Source of the DNA: Pontiellaceae bacterium B1224
GTDB taxonomy: Bacteria; Verrucomicrobiota; Kiritimatiellia; Kiritimatiellales; Pontiellaceae
NCBI GenBank assembly: GCA_029432815.1
Contig: JAROBA010000022.1
Location: forward strand, 28,404-92,403
DNA length: 64,000 bases
Direction: 5' to 3'
In this document: piece by piece, positions 36,998 through 44,781 of the stretch
Layout: every line of letters begins with the position of its first letter
Numbering within the stretch: the stretch's first letter is position 1
Made by a program: the position numbers and the translations under genes
Notes under the pieces: generated by a model
The model's database searches: none
What the model saw: the letters and a program-made list of their open reading frames with translations, nothing else
What the model was told of the DNA's origin: nothing

Positions 36998-38194
36998 TTA
37001 ACCGAGATCCGCAACGGGGCCGTCGATGATTTTCCAAGGCAGACCGTATTCGTTGAGATCCTCCATGAACGGGTCGGGATCCATCTGCTCGGTGTTGAAT
37101 ACCCCGTCGCCGGTCCACTTTTTCTCCAGCAGCATTTTCGCACCGATCATGCACGGCACGCCGGTGGTGTAGGAAATCGCCTGCGACTGCACTTCGGCGT
37201 AGCAGGCTTCGTGGTCACAGGTGTTGTAGATCGTAACCGTTTTGGGCTCGCCGTCTTTCACGCCGGTCACCTGACAGCCGATCCAAGTTTTACCTTTAGT
37301 GCGCGGACCGAGCGATGCCGGGTCGGGCAGCAGGGCACGAAGAAACTGCAGCGGAACAATTTTCTGTCCGTTGAATTCCACTTCATCGATCCGGGTCATC
37401 CCGACGTTGCCGAGCACTTCGAGGTGTTTGAGATACGAATCGCCGAAGCTCATCCAGAACCGCGCACGTTTCAGGTGCGGGATGTGCGTGGCGAGCGATT
37501 CGAGCTCCTCGTGATACATCAGGTAGATATTCGGGTTGCCGATATTTTCCGGCACCTTGAAGGAGTGCTTGACGGAGAGCGGGGCGGTTTCGATCCATTC
37601 GCCTTTTTCCCAGTAGCGCCCTTTGGCCGTAACTTCGCGGATGTTGATTTCCGGGTTGAAGTTGGTGGCGAAGGGATAGCCGTGGTCGCCGGCATTCACA
37701 TCAATGATGTCGATGGTGTGGATTTCGTCGAGGTGGTGTTTCTGAATATAGGTGCAGAAAACCGAGGTCACGCCGGGGTCGAATCCGGAGCCTAGCAACG
37801 CCATCAGACCGGCTTCTTTAAAGCGGTCGTGATAGGCCCACTGCCATTTGTATTCAAACTTGGCGGTGTCTTCCGGTTCGTAGTTCGCCGTGTCGAGATA
37901 GGCTGTGCCGGTTTCGAGACAGGCGTCCATAATGTGCAGGTCCTGATAGGGCAGGGCGACATTGATGACCAACTCCGGGCCAAACGATTTAATCAGTTCA
38001 ACCAGTTCCGGCACGTTGTCGGCATCCACTTGTGCGGTCTGGATCGGACGGCTGAGCTGCGCGGCAATCGCATCGCATTTGGATTTCGTGCGACTAGCCA
38101 GCATGATTTCTGAAAACACCTCCGGCAGGGCCGCACATTTGTGCACCACCACACCGCTGACTCCACCGGCACCGATAATTAAAACTTTTGACAT
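36998..38194 (-). CDS. Carboxynorspermidine synthase (saccharopine dehydrogenase family)
   Basis: A 398-residue NAD(P)H enzyme that condenses L-aspartate semialdehyde with putrescine or diaminopropane to give carboxyspermidine or carboxynorspermidine. The N-terminal Rossmann motif is VLIIGAGGVSGVVVHKCA, followed by VINVALPYQDLHIMDACL and LGSGFDPGVTSVFC, typical of saccharopine-dehydrogenase-like CANSDH. It is the first gene of the operon; the FAD gene starts immediately after its stop. Its upstream region (38195-38279) separates it from the divergent PaaX-like gene. Confidence 0.93.
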   Translation of the reverse strand: MSKVLIIGAGGVSGVVVHKCAALPEVFSEIMLASRTKSKCDAIAAQLSRPIQTAQVDADNVPELVELIKSFGPELVINVALPYQDLHIMDACLETGTAYLDTANYEPEDTAKFEYKWQWAYHDRFKEAGLMALLGSGFDPGVTSVFCTYIQKHHLDEIHTIDIIDVNAGDHGYPFATNFNPEINIREVTAKGRYWEKGEWIETAPLSVKHSFKVPENIGNPNIYLMYHEELESLATHIPHLKRARFWMSFGDSYLKHLEVLGNVGMTRIDEVEFNGQKIVPLQFLRALLPDPASLGPRTKGKTWIGCQVTGVKDGEPKTVTIYNTCDHEACYAEVQSQAISYTTGVPCMIGAKMLLEKKWTGDGVFNTEQMDPDPFMEDLNEYGLPWKIIDGPVADLG

Positions 38195-38279
38195 CGTTGG
38201 TCTCCAATCGAAAATGAGGCTAACTGATAGCTTAGCGGTTATCGCATTGCAAGCTGATCAGTCTGCATTGATTTTTGCT

Positions 38280-38317
38280 CTATCATCCAGATGGACGATC
38301 GTGTGGTTGGATGATAG
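38280..38317. repeat. 38-bp double-dyad repeat, copy 1 (upstream of paaX-like gene)
   Basis: Outer arms CTATCATCCA and TGGATGATAG (10 bp each, perfect complements) enclose an inner palindrome ACGATCGT-like core (here GACGATCGTG) on the same symmetry axis. It ends nine bases before the start codon of the PaaX-like gene, covering its expected ribosome-binding or operator region. Confidence 0.9.
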
Positions 38318-38326
38318 AACGACTGT

Positions 38327-39154
38327 ATGGATTGGATTTCATTTCATCACCCCGATGTCAGTTGGCCGGTCGTTCGACGACGGGCCGGTGTGGAATTTAT
38401 GGAACTACTGGAGTTGACGAGTCTGTTTCTTTCGCGTGGCGGATGGGGGCTGATCAATCGCAATTGCTATCCGAATAAAGCGGCCTATCAAAATGCAACG
38501 AGCCGGTTGCGAAAGAACGGTTTGATTATTCATCGGAACGATGGTGCCGAAACGCCGAAGTTGGTTTTGTCCGATACTGGACGCCAGCTGATGCCTTTCT
38601 ATTTTGATCCGGAAAAGTACTGGAATAAAAAGTGGAATGGGATCTGGTATTTGATGATGTACGACATCCCCGAGGTGGATAAGCGCTACCGCAATGTGTT
38701 GCGAAAATTCCTGAAACGGATGCGCATGGGCTGTCTTCAGAAAAGCGTTTGGGTGACTCCTCGGGATATTCGTCCGGACTTTGATGATCTGGCGAAAGCC
38801 GCAAGTTTGGATGGATTTGCTTATCTGTTTGAAGCGCGGACCGTGTTGGGTCTGCCTAGCGGTCGAGTGGTTGAGGATGCTTGGAACTTTGATCGGTTAT
38901 TTCTACTGCAGCAGCACTATTGCCGGATGGCGGAAATAAATATGGAACGGCTTTTGGACGCGCAATGCTCTGAAGAGGATTTAAGTCAACTGATTCGGCT
39001 GGCCGTTGATGCCTATCACTCCGCTTTCTGTGAGGATCCGTTGCTTCCGAATGTGCTATTGCCCACGAATTATCTGGGACGAGAAGCGCTTCTTCAGCAC
39101 AGAAAACTTTTCAAACTTATTGATGATCAATTAACCGCTCTATCATCCAGCTGA
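38327..39154 (+). CDS. PaaX-like regulator with Cas2-like central domain
   Basis: A 275-residue protein with PaaX-family architecture. It has a winged helix-turn-helix (about 20-88) and a central ferredoxin-like domain (about 103-175) containing WYLMMYDIPEVDKRYRN and LQKSVWVTPRD. These are the same landmarks (acidic YDIP, basic helix, Q-x-SV strand) seen in Cas2; the presumed key aspartate is Asp113. A helical C-terminal domain spans about 185-275. PaaX proteins usually repress phenylacetate genes, none of which are near. The gene is bracketed by 38-bp dyad repeats: one ends nine bases before the ATG, and the other supplies the last codons and the TGA. No classical ribosome-binding site is visible. 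Whether it acts as repressor or nuclease is unknown. Confidence 0.8.
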   Translation: MDWISFHHPDVSWPVVRRRAGVEFMELLELTSLFLSRGGWGLINRNCYPNKAAYQNATSRLRKNGLIIHRNDGAETPKLVLSDTGRQLMPFYFDPEKYWNKKWNGIWYLMMYDIPEVDKRYRNVLRKFLKRMRMGCLQKSVWVTPRDIRPDFDDLAKAASLDGFAYLFEARTVLGLPSGRVVEDAWNFDRLFLLQQHYCRMAEINMERLLDAQCSEEDLSQLIRLAVDAYHSAFCEDPLLPNVLLPTNYLGREALLQHRKLFKLIDDQLTALSSS

Positions 39155-39177
39155 ACGATCGTATGAATGGATGATAG
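39140..39177. repeat. 38-bp double-dyad repeat, copy 2 (contains the stop codon of the paaX-like gene)
   Basis: Same outer arms CTATCATCCA / TGGATGATAG and inner ACGATCGT on one axis; complementarity extends two more bases on each side. The reading frame of the PaaX-like gene ends inside it (codons L-S-S-S then TGA at 39152-39154). Confidence 0.9.
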
Positions 39178-39188
39178 AGGTGCGGGGT

Positions 39189-39308
39189 TTATTTTGTTGC
39201 GAGGTTGAGGGCTTTATCGATGCGGGCGATGAGTTCTTCGGCCGGTTCGAGGCCGGTGGAAATGCGAATGAGATAGCGCGGGAGGCTCCGGCTGATTCGG
39301 CCCAGTTG
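39189..39308 (-). pseudogene. 3' remnant of a cystathionine gamma-synthase-like gene
   Basis: The last 120 bases of a paralogue of the gene at 39428-40900: it encodes LIRISTGLEPAEELIARIDK before a stop, against LIRLSVGLEPAEELIARIEK in the intact gene. Most differences are at third codon positions, so the copy evolved under selection before it broke. A 2-base insertion just upstream of RYLIR then shifts the frame, and the rest of the gene is missing. Confidence 0.8.
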
Positions 39309-39340
39309 AGTGCGTTGCGGGGTGTTTGCGGAAGAGCAGG

Positions 39341-39378
39341 ACTTCAGCACAGAAAGGGATTCAAACGAATTGTGAGTT
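39341..39378 (+). pseudogene. 3' remnant of a second paaX-like gene
   Basis: CTTCAGCACAGAAA and TTCAAAC...AATTG match the end of the intact PaaX-like gene (39092-39120), with a short deletion, directly before repeat copy 3. This shows that the PaaX 3' end, the repeat and the synthase 3' end were once duplicated as one unit. Confidence 0.6.
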
Positions 39379-39416
39379 CTATCATCCAGCTGAACGATCG
39401 TGCGATTGGATGATAG
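39379..39416. repeat. 38-bp double-dyad repeat, copy 3
   Basis: Same outer 10-bp arms and inner ACGATCGT core as copies 1 and 2; the left half is identical to copy 2. It lies 11 bases beyond the stop codon of the intact synthase-like gene. Confidence 0.9.
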
Positions 39417-39427
39417 AGGAGCGGGGT

Positions 39428-40900
39428 TTATTTCGTTGCGAGGTTGAGGGCTTTCTCGATTCGGGCGATGAGTTCTTCTGCCGGTTCCAGTCCGACCGAG
39501 AGGCGAATCAGATAGCGCGAGGCGCCGGCTGATTCCGCCCATTCCAACTCATCATAGTGGGCAAGCAAGGTGAAGGGGCAGCAGAGACTGAAGCTGGTTC
39601 CCAGGTTGGGGCCTTTGGTGATTTCCAGTGCGTTGTAAAAGGCTTCGGTATATTTCTCCGAGTCTTTGAGTACAAAGGAAAAGAGTCCACCGTAGCCGCC
39701 ATCGGGCCGGCGAAACCGGTCATACATTGCGCGATCCGTGAAAGCAGGATAGTACACAGTTTCTACCGCCGGATGGGTATTTAGATATTCACAAACCGCC
39801 AACGTCGAAGTGTTGATTTGTTCGACCCGTTCCCGGAAATCGCGCGAATCTTTTTCAAGCTTAATAACGTCCGCTGCATGGAACGCTTCCGGTTCATAGA
39901 TGGTTTGCAGCTGTTCGCGGAAGGTTTCGGCAAACGGAGCTTTGGAATTGAGGATTAAAGCGCCGCCCAGCACATCACTGGTGCCCGAGAAAAACTTAGT
40001 CAGGCTGACGACCGTGACGTCGGATACGGGAAGCGTATTCTGGTTGATGCAGGCGCCGAGCGTTTCATCAATGATGAGCGGGAAGCTGTGTTGGTCGGCC
40101 AGTACTCGCAATTTCGGTAGGTCAACGCAGGTCAAAAGCGGATTGGTCGGGAATTCGCAAAAGAGCCCGCCCACCTGGGTCGATGCCAGTTTATTTTCCA
40201 ATGATTGGAAATCGGCCGTATCGCCCCGTGCATAGAATAGAGCCCGTTTGTGCCCCATTCTGTTTTGAAGCTTCAATGTGTCGCCATAGGGGAAGGCATA
40301 TTGAACCGTTGGGCAACCGGGGTGGATTTCCAGCGTGGCCAGGAAAGCGGCGTTGATGGCCGCCATACCGGACGAGAAAAGGTAGACATCTTCCGGGGCG
40401 GCTCCCGTGAATGCAGCGACACGATCGACAATCGTCTTCCAGGCATCGGAAGAATCCGGCGCGGGCTCATCACTGAGCAGTGCTTCCGCAGCGCGAGAGG
40501 AAATACCTTCGCCGGCGTGCTGCCAGTATTGTTTGGCATCGTCCGCACAATCGTCAGGAAATGAGATCAGGTTGTCGCGCAGTTCAATTTTTGCATAGGG
40601 ATTGTGATGCAGCAGATATTCGCGGCAACGCTTGGCAGCCTTTGCCGTGGAGTAAATCTGCACGGCTTCGTCGTCATCCTTTTTAAATATTGAAAAGGCC
40701 TGCTCCACCAGTGGGTGATAGAAGAACCGCGGATAGCCGAGAGTCAGCTTCTCCATGGTGGCCGAATCTTTTGTTTCATAGCCGACCACATCCTGCCAGC
40801 GCGGCAGGCACATAGAGGCGGCGTGTGTCGTATTCGGGATCGGTTTACCCAGATCTTCGGCCCGCCACAGCGGATTTTTTCGTAATTCTTCCTGAGGCAT
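39428..40900 (-). CDS. Cys/Met metabolism PLP enzyme, long cystathionine gamma-synthase-like
   Basis: A 490-residue PLP enzyme of the cystathionine gamma-synthase family, about 100 residues longer than bacterial MetB because of an N-terminal extension (1-120). The extended form resembles fungal-type cystathionine gamma-synthases. Core motifs: SSGMAAINAAF, the PLP lysine in SLTKFFSGTSDVLGG, and the C-terminal SRYLIRLSVGLEPAEELI with the carboxylate-binding arginine. It follows the shorter paralogue after two bases, so both are co-transcribed. The enzymes may carry out consecutive steps (gamma-synthase and beta-lyase), but which does which cannot be read from sequence. Confidence 0.8.
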   Translation of the reverse strand: MPQEELRKNPLWRAEDLGKPIPNTTHAASMCLPRWQDVVGYETKDSATMEKLTLGYPRFFYHPLVEQAFSIFKKDDDEAVQIYSTAKAAKRCREYLLHHNPYAKIELRDNLISFPDDCADDAKQYWQHAGEGISSRAAEALLSDEPAPDSSDAWKTIVDRVAAFTGAAPEDVYLFSSGMAAINAAFLATLEIHPGCPTVQYAFPYGDTLKLQNRMGHKRALFYARGDTADFQSLENKLASTQVGGLFCEFPTNPLLTCVDLPKLRVLADQHSFPLIIDETLGACINQNTLPVSDVTVVSLTKFFSGTSDVLGGALILNSKAPFAETFREQLQTIYEPEAFHAADVIKLEKDSRDFRERVEQINTSTLAVCEYLNTHPAVETVYYPAFTDRAMYDRFRRPDGGYGGLFSFVLKDSEKYTEAFYNALEITKGPNLGTSFSLCCPFTLLAHYDELEWAESAGASRYLIRLSVGLEPAEELIARIEKALNLATK

Positions 40901-40902
40901 GG

Positions 40903-42045
40903 CTAGAGATTATCCAGAGAGAGTTTGAGGTCTTCAATCAGGTCGTCGGCATCTTCAATGCCGACCGAAAAGCGGACGAGGCCATCGGTGATGCCGACCG
41001 CTTCGCGCTCGGCCTTCGGAATGGACGCGTGCGTCATGGAGGCCGGATGGCAGATCAGCGATTCAATGCCGCCGAGGCTTTCCGCCAGCGAAAACAGTTT
41101 CAAGTTTGAGATGAGTTTTACGACCTTTTCGAGCGGAAGATCAAAAATGGCTACCACGATTCCACTGCCGCCGCGCATCTGTTTTTTGGCCAGTTCGTGC
41201 TGCGGGTGCGAAGGATGGAACGGATAACGGACGGTGTCCACTTCTTCCAATGATTGGAGAAATTCCGTGATCTTCAGCGCATTTTTCGCATGCTGTTTCA
41301 TCCGCACGGAAAGCGTTTTCAGTCCACGCGAGATCAGCCAGCAGTCGAATGGCGATGGATTGAGACCGACGGCTTTCTGCGCGAAAATCATCTTTTCGTT
41401 CCAGTCTTTGGAATTGGTGCAAACCACGCCGCCGAGGCAGTCGGAATGCCCGTTGATATATTTGGTCGTGCTCGAAAGGCAGAGGTCTGCTCCGAGCGCG
41501 AGCGGGTTCTGGAAATAGGGCGAAGCAAAGGTATTGTCGACCAGAAGTTCCGTGCCGGCTTCGTGGGCCGCTTTGGCCACCGCTTCAATATCGATGATTT
41601 TCAGCATCGGGTTGGTGGGCGATTCAATCCAGACGAGCGCAGGCTTCTGCTTTCCAATCTCTGGATAATTTGCGGGATCGGACAGATCGACATAACTGAT
41701 CGTGATGCCGAACTTTTTAAACACCTGATCGTAGATGCGGTAGGTGCATCCGTAGATATTTTCTTCCGCCAGCACGTGATCGCCCGCGGAAAGCGTGGTT
41801 ATGACGGCATTCACCGCCGCCATGCCGCTGCCGAAGACGGTGGCATATTGGGCCTGCTCCAAATGGGCCAGCGTGGCACCGAGGCGGTCGAAGGCCGGGT
41901 TGCCGGAGCGCGTGTAGTCGTAACCCCGCGTCTGGCCCGGCTCGAGCTGAGCAAACGTAGAGGTCAGGTAGACTGGCGGAATCACGGCACCGGTTTCTTT
42001 ATCCGGTTCCTGTCCAATGTGGATGGCTGCAGTATCAAATTTCAT
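40903..42045 (-). CDS. Cystathionine gamma-synthase / beta-lyase (trans-sulphuration PLP enzyme)
   Basis: A 380-residue protein of standard MetB/MetC/CGL length. It starts with the classic FDTAAIHIGQEPDKETGAVIPP and YDYTRSGNP. GSGMAAVNAV is followed by the PLP-binding lysine in SSTTKYINGHSDCLGG and by the C-terminal RFSVGIEDADDLIEDL. The family makes or cleaves cystathionine, or uses O-acyl-homoserine with sulphide. It is the first gene of a two-gene operon with the long paralogue. A TTGACG/TAGCTT promoter lies 36-64 bases upstream. I saw no SAM riboswitch in the leader. Confidence 0.88.
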   Translation of the reverse strand: MKFDTAAIHIGQEPDKETGAVIPPVYLTSTFAQLEPGQTRGYDYTRSGNPAFDRLGATLAHLEQAQYATVFGSGMAAVNAVITTLSAGDHVLAEENIYGCTYRIYDQVFKKFGITISYVDLSDPANYPEIGKQKPALVWIESPTNPMLKIIDIEAVAKAAHEAGTELLVDNTFASPYFQNPLALGADLCLSSTTKYINGHSDCLGGVVCTNSKDWNEKMIFAQKAVGLNPSPFDCWLISRGLKTLSVRMKQHAKNALKITEFLQSLEEVDTVRYPFHPSHPQHELAKKQMRGGSGIVVAIFDLPLEKVVKLISNLKLFSLAESLGGIESLICHPASMTHASIPKAEREAVGITDGLVRFSVGIEDADDLIEDLKLSLDNL

Positions 42046-42080
42046 AAGTTAATTGATCCGATCATGTTTTCAGGGTTCGC

Positions 42081-42109
42081 AAGCTACTTATCTTCTTGGG
42101 ATTCGTCAA
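42081..42109 (-). promoter_or_regulatory. Possible promoter of the trans-sulphuration operon
   Basis: Minus strand TTGACG (42109-42104), 17-base spacer, TAGCTT (42086-42081). The same region can pair as GGGTTTG ... CGAACCC, so a regulatory hairpin is also possible. Confidence 0.4.
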
Positions 42110-42189
42110 ACCCTGCCTGTTTACGATTTGTCAGGTAAGGATTGCTCATCACAGTGCGATTATGAGAAAAAATGGGAAAGGAACATATT

Positions 42190-42822
42190 ATGAAAACATA
42201 TTCGATTATTTGGGGCTTCTTGTTAATTGGAGCCATTTCATTGGTTGTTGTTTCGGAAATGGTCAGTCCCGGAATGCACGGCAAGATTATGAACGAGGGC
42301 GGTTGGATCGAAACGGCGTCGTGGATCTCCTATTTCGTTGCCGCTTTTTTTGTGGCTCTTCAACTGCGCCGGATGCCGGTGCGTTGGAGTATGTTCGTCA
42401 TGACGCTTCTTCTTGGCTTGCGTGAGTTGGATTGTGACAAACGGTTCACCACCATGGGCATTTTTAAAAGCCGCTTCTATTCCAGTTCCGAAGTTCCCAT
42501 CTCTGAAAAACTGATTGGCATTGTCATTACGGCCGGGATTCTGGTGACGCTGTTCTTTCTGATTAAAAATCACTTCAAACCGTTTCTTGCTCGTTTGAAA
42601 AGGCTTGAAGGCCCCTCGCTCAGTTTCTTTTTTTCCGGCGGACTGTTGGTGTTTGCTAAGTCTATTGATGGACTTTCCCGCAAGTTGGAACCGTTTGGAA
42701 TTGAGCCGTCCGATGCCACCAATCGGATCGCCGGTTCGGTTGAGGAATGCTTCGAGCTAGCCGCTGCCATATTGATAATCGTTGCCGCAGCGGGCGCGCT
42801 GAAAAGCTATCGTTCGAAATAA
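42190..42822 (+). CDS. Unknown multi-pass membrane protein
   Basis: A 210-residue protein from the ATG at 42190, which has AAAGGA seven bases upstream (an in-frame ATG at 42172 lacks one). I see about five to six hydrophobic segments (near 4-22, 40-55, 65-77, 105-127, 145-160 and 190-205), a short DCDKRFTTMGIFKSRFY loop and an ending in KSYRSK. I do not recognise a family. Its last 16 bases overlap the end of the converging speA gene. Confidence 0.7.
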   Translation: MKTYSIIWGFLLIGAISLVVVSEMVSPGMHGKIMNEGGWIETASWISYFVAAFFVALQLRRMPVRWSMFVMTLLLGLRELDCDKRFTTMGIFKSRFYSSSEVPISEKLIGIVITAGILVTLFFLIKNHFKPFLARLKRLEGPSLSFFFSGGLLVFAKSIDGLSRKLEPFGIEPSDATNRIAGSVEECFELAAAILIIVAAAGALKSYRSK

Positions 42823-44714
42823 GTATAGCCGCGCATACCGTTTTCGAAGGCATCCATAATGTGCTTGCGCTCTTTGGCACTGATCTGGTCGTTCCGCACT
42901 GCCGTTTCCGCCAACGTACGAATGCGGCGGATCATGTTTTTCGGGTCGTATTCAACGTAGGACAATACATCGGCCACGGAGTCGCCTTCGAGCTCCCGAG
43001 AATAGTTCACATGTCCGTCGCGGTCCACCTGAATGGTAATCACGTTGGTGTCGCCGAGCAGATTGTGTAAATCGCCAAGCGTTTCCTGATACGCTCCAAC
43101 CAGAAAGACGCCGAGGTAATATTCCTCTTTGGTCAGGTTGTGCAGCGGCAAGGTGTCGCGGGTATCGTACTGCCCCACGAATTTATCAATTTTTCCATCG
43201 CAGTCGCAGGTGATGTCGGCCAGCACCACTTCTCGGGTCGGCTTTTCTTCCAACCGATGGATCGGCATAACCGGGAATAACTGATCAATCGCCCAGACGT
43301 CGGGAAGCGATTGGAAGAGACTGAAGTTGCCGTAATAGATGTCGGCCAGCATCGATGGAAGTTTCCGCAGCTCGTTCGGAACGTATTCCATTTCTTCCGT
43401 CAGCTTTGAAATCCGCGTGATGATGTGCCAGAAAATTTCGCCGGCCAGCGCGCGTTCGCGCAGGCTCATGGTGCCGCGTTTAAAGCGCTCGTGAATTTCG
43501 TCTCGATAATAAAAGGCATCGTGAAAGCACTCCTGCGCATTCCGCAGGCTGACGACCTTGACGACCGCCATCAGATTATGCAGAAGCTCGTGTGCATCGT
43601 CTGGAAGTTCGGTCGGCAAATCACTGACCTCGAAACGGCTTTCATCGAGAATGTTAAAAAGGAGCACGGAATAGTAGGCCACCGTGGCGCGGCCCGACTC
43701 GGTCACAATGTCGGGGTGCGGAACGCCGGTATCCGCCAGCGTGCTGACCATGTTTTCGACAATGGCCGCGCAGTATTCATCGAGATTATAATTTCGGCTG
43801 GCATCGGAATCGCCCTGCGAACCGTCATAGTCCACCGCCAAACCGCCACCTAAATCGATGATGCCCATCGGAGCGCCTTCGTTGGCGAGGCCGATATACA
43901 CGCGGCAGGCTTCCACCACCGCTTCACGAATATCGCGAATGTTGGGGATCTGCGAACCGACGTGATAGTGGAGCAACTGCAGGCAATCGAGCATCTCCTC
44001 CTCGCGCAGACGATCCACCAGATCGCACACCTGCGTCGGATTCAACCCGAAAACGCTGCGTTCGCCGCCGGAATGGTTCCAATGTCCGGAAGCCTGCGTG
44101 GAAAGTTTCAACCGGACGCCAATGATGGGCCGAATATTCAGCGATTTAGAGTGGTCAATAATCAGTTCGAGTTCAGAGGGAGTTTCAACCACAAAAATAC
44201 ACTGCAGTCCCATTTTGCAGGCATAGAGACCGAGTTCAACAAACTCCTCATCCTTGTAGCCGTTGCAAATGAGATACGCTTCCGGATCGTGCATGTAGGA
44301 AAGCGCCGCAATCAGTTCCGGTTTACTGCCGCATTCGAGGCCGTGATGATAGCGCGCGCCAAACTGGGTGATCTCCTCGAGCACCTGTTGCTGCTGGTTC
44401 ACCTTCACCGGATAAACGCCGCGGTAGTTTCCCTCATAGGAAAAATCGGTAATCGCCCGACCGAATCCTTCGTGCAGCAGTTTAATGCGCGAGTCGAGAA
44501 TATCGCTGAAACGCAACAACACCGGCATATCCATGCCGCGATCATTCAGCCCGTCGACAATTTTACGAAGGCTCACACCAACGCCATTGCCATGCGGGTG
44601 TACAATTACTTCACCCTCATCCGAAACGCTGAAATAATCCGCGCCCCAGTTGTTGATTCCGTAAATCTCCGCCGACTGCTCAGCCGACCACGTTGTTTTA
44701 GAGTCCGTTTTCAA
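42807..44714 (-). CDS. speA: Biosynthetic arginine decarboxylase
   Basis: This PLP enzyme converts arginine to agmatine, the first step of the putrescine route completed by the agmatinase at 33.4 kb. The 635-residue chain has the SpeA opening (YGINNWGADYFSVSDEGEV), the PLP lysine in YPVKVNQQQQVLEEI, HYHVGSQ, the glycine loop IDLGGGLAVDYDG and the catalytic cysteine region VLADITCDCDGKID. It ends in NGMRGYTYFE, as SpeA proteins do. It appears to be transcribed alone; its 3' end overlaps a converging membrane protein gene by 16 bases. Confidence 0.96.
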   Translation of the reverse strand: MKTDSKTTWSAEQSAEIYGINNWGADYFSVSDEGEVIVHPHGNGVGVSLRKIVDGLNDRGMDMPVLLRFSDILDSRIKLLHEGFGRAITDFSYEGNYRGVYPVKVNQQQQVLEEITQFGARYHHGLECGSKPELIAALSYMHDPEAYLICNGYKDEEFVELGLYACKMGLQCIFVVETPSELELIIDHSKSLNIRPIIGVRLKLSTQASGHWNHSGGERSVFGLNPTQVCDLVDRLREEEMLDCLQLLHYHVGSQIPNIRDIREAVVEACRVYIGLANEGAPMGIIDLGGGLAVDYDGSQGDSDASRNYNLDEYCAAIVENMVSTLADTGVPHPDIVTESGRATVAYYSVLLFNILDESRFEVSDLPTELPDDAHELLHNLMAVVKVVSLRNAQECFHDAFYYRDEIHERFKRGTMSLRERALAGEIFWHIITRISKLTEEMEYVPNELRKLPSMLADIYYGNFSLFQSLPDVWAIDQLFPVMPIHRLEEKPTREVVLADITCDCDGKIDKFVGQYDTRDTLPLHNLTKEEYYLGVFLVGAYQETLGDLHNLLGDTNVITIQVDRDGHVNYSRELEGDSVADVLSYVEYDPKNMIRRIRTLAETAVRNDQISAKERKHIMDAFENGMRGYTYFER

Positions 44715-44781
44715 GTGGGTCGATATAGGGCGGTTTCCAACCTTTGGAAAGATTAATTTGGACTAAAGTGAAAAATAGAAA

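Noticed and set aside
38280..39416. Three near-identical repeats near a Cas2-like protein read as a CRISPR array
   Set aside because: The spacings are 822 and about 200 bases and contain genes and remnants, the repeats are doubly symmetric and no cas1 is present. This is not an array.
42046..42189. SAM riboswitch before the trans-sulphuration operon
   Set aside because: Only one simple stem (GGGTTTG/CGAACCC) is visible; no SAM-I kink-turn or conserved core.
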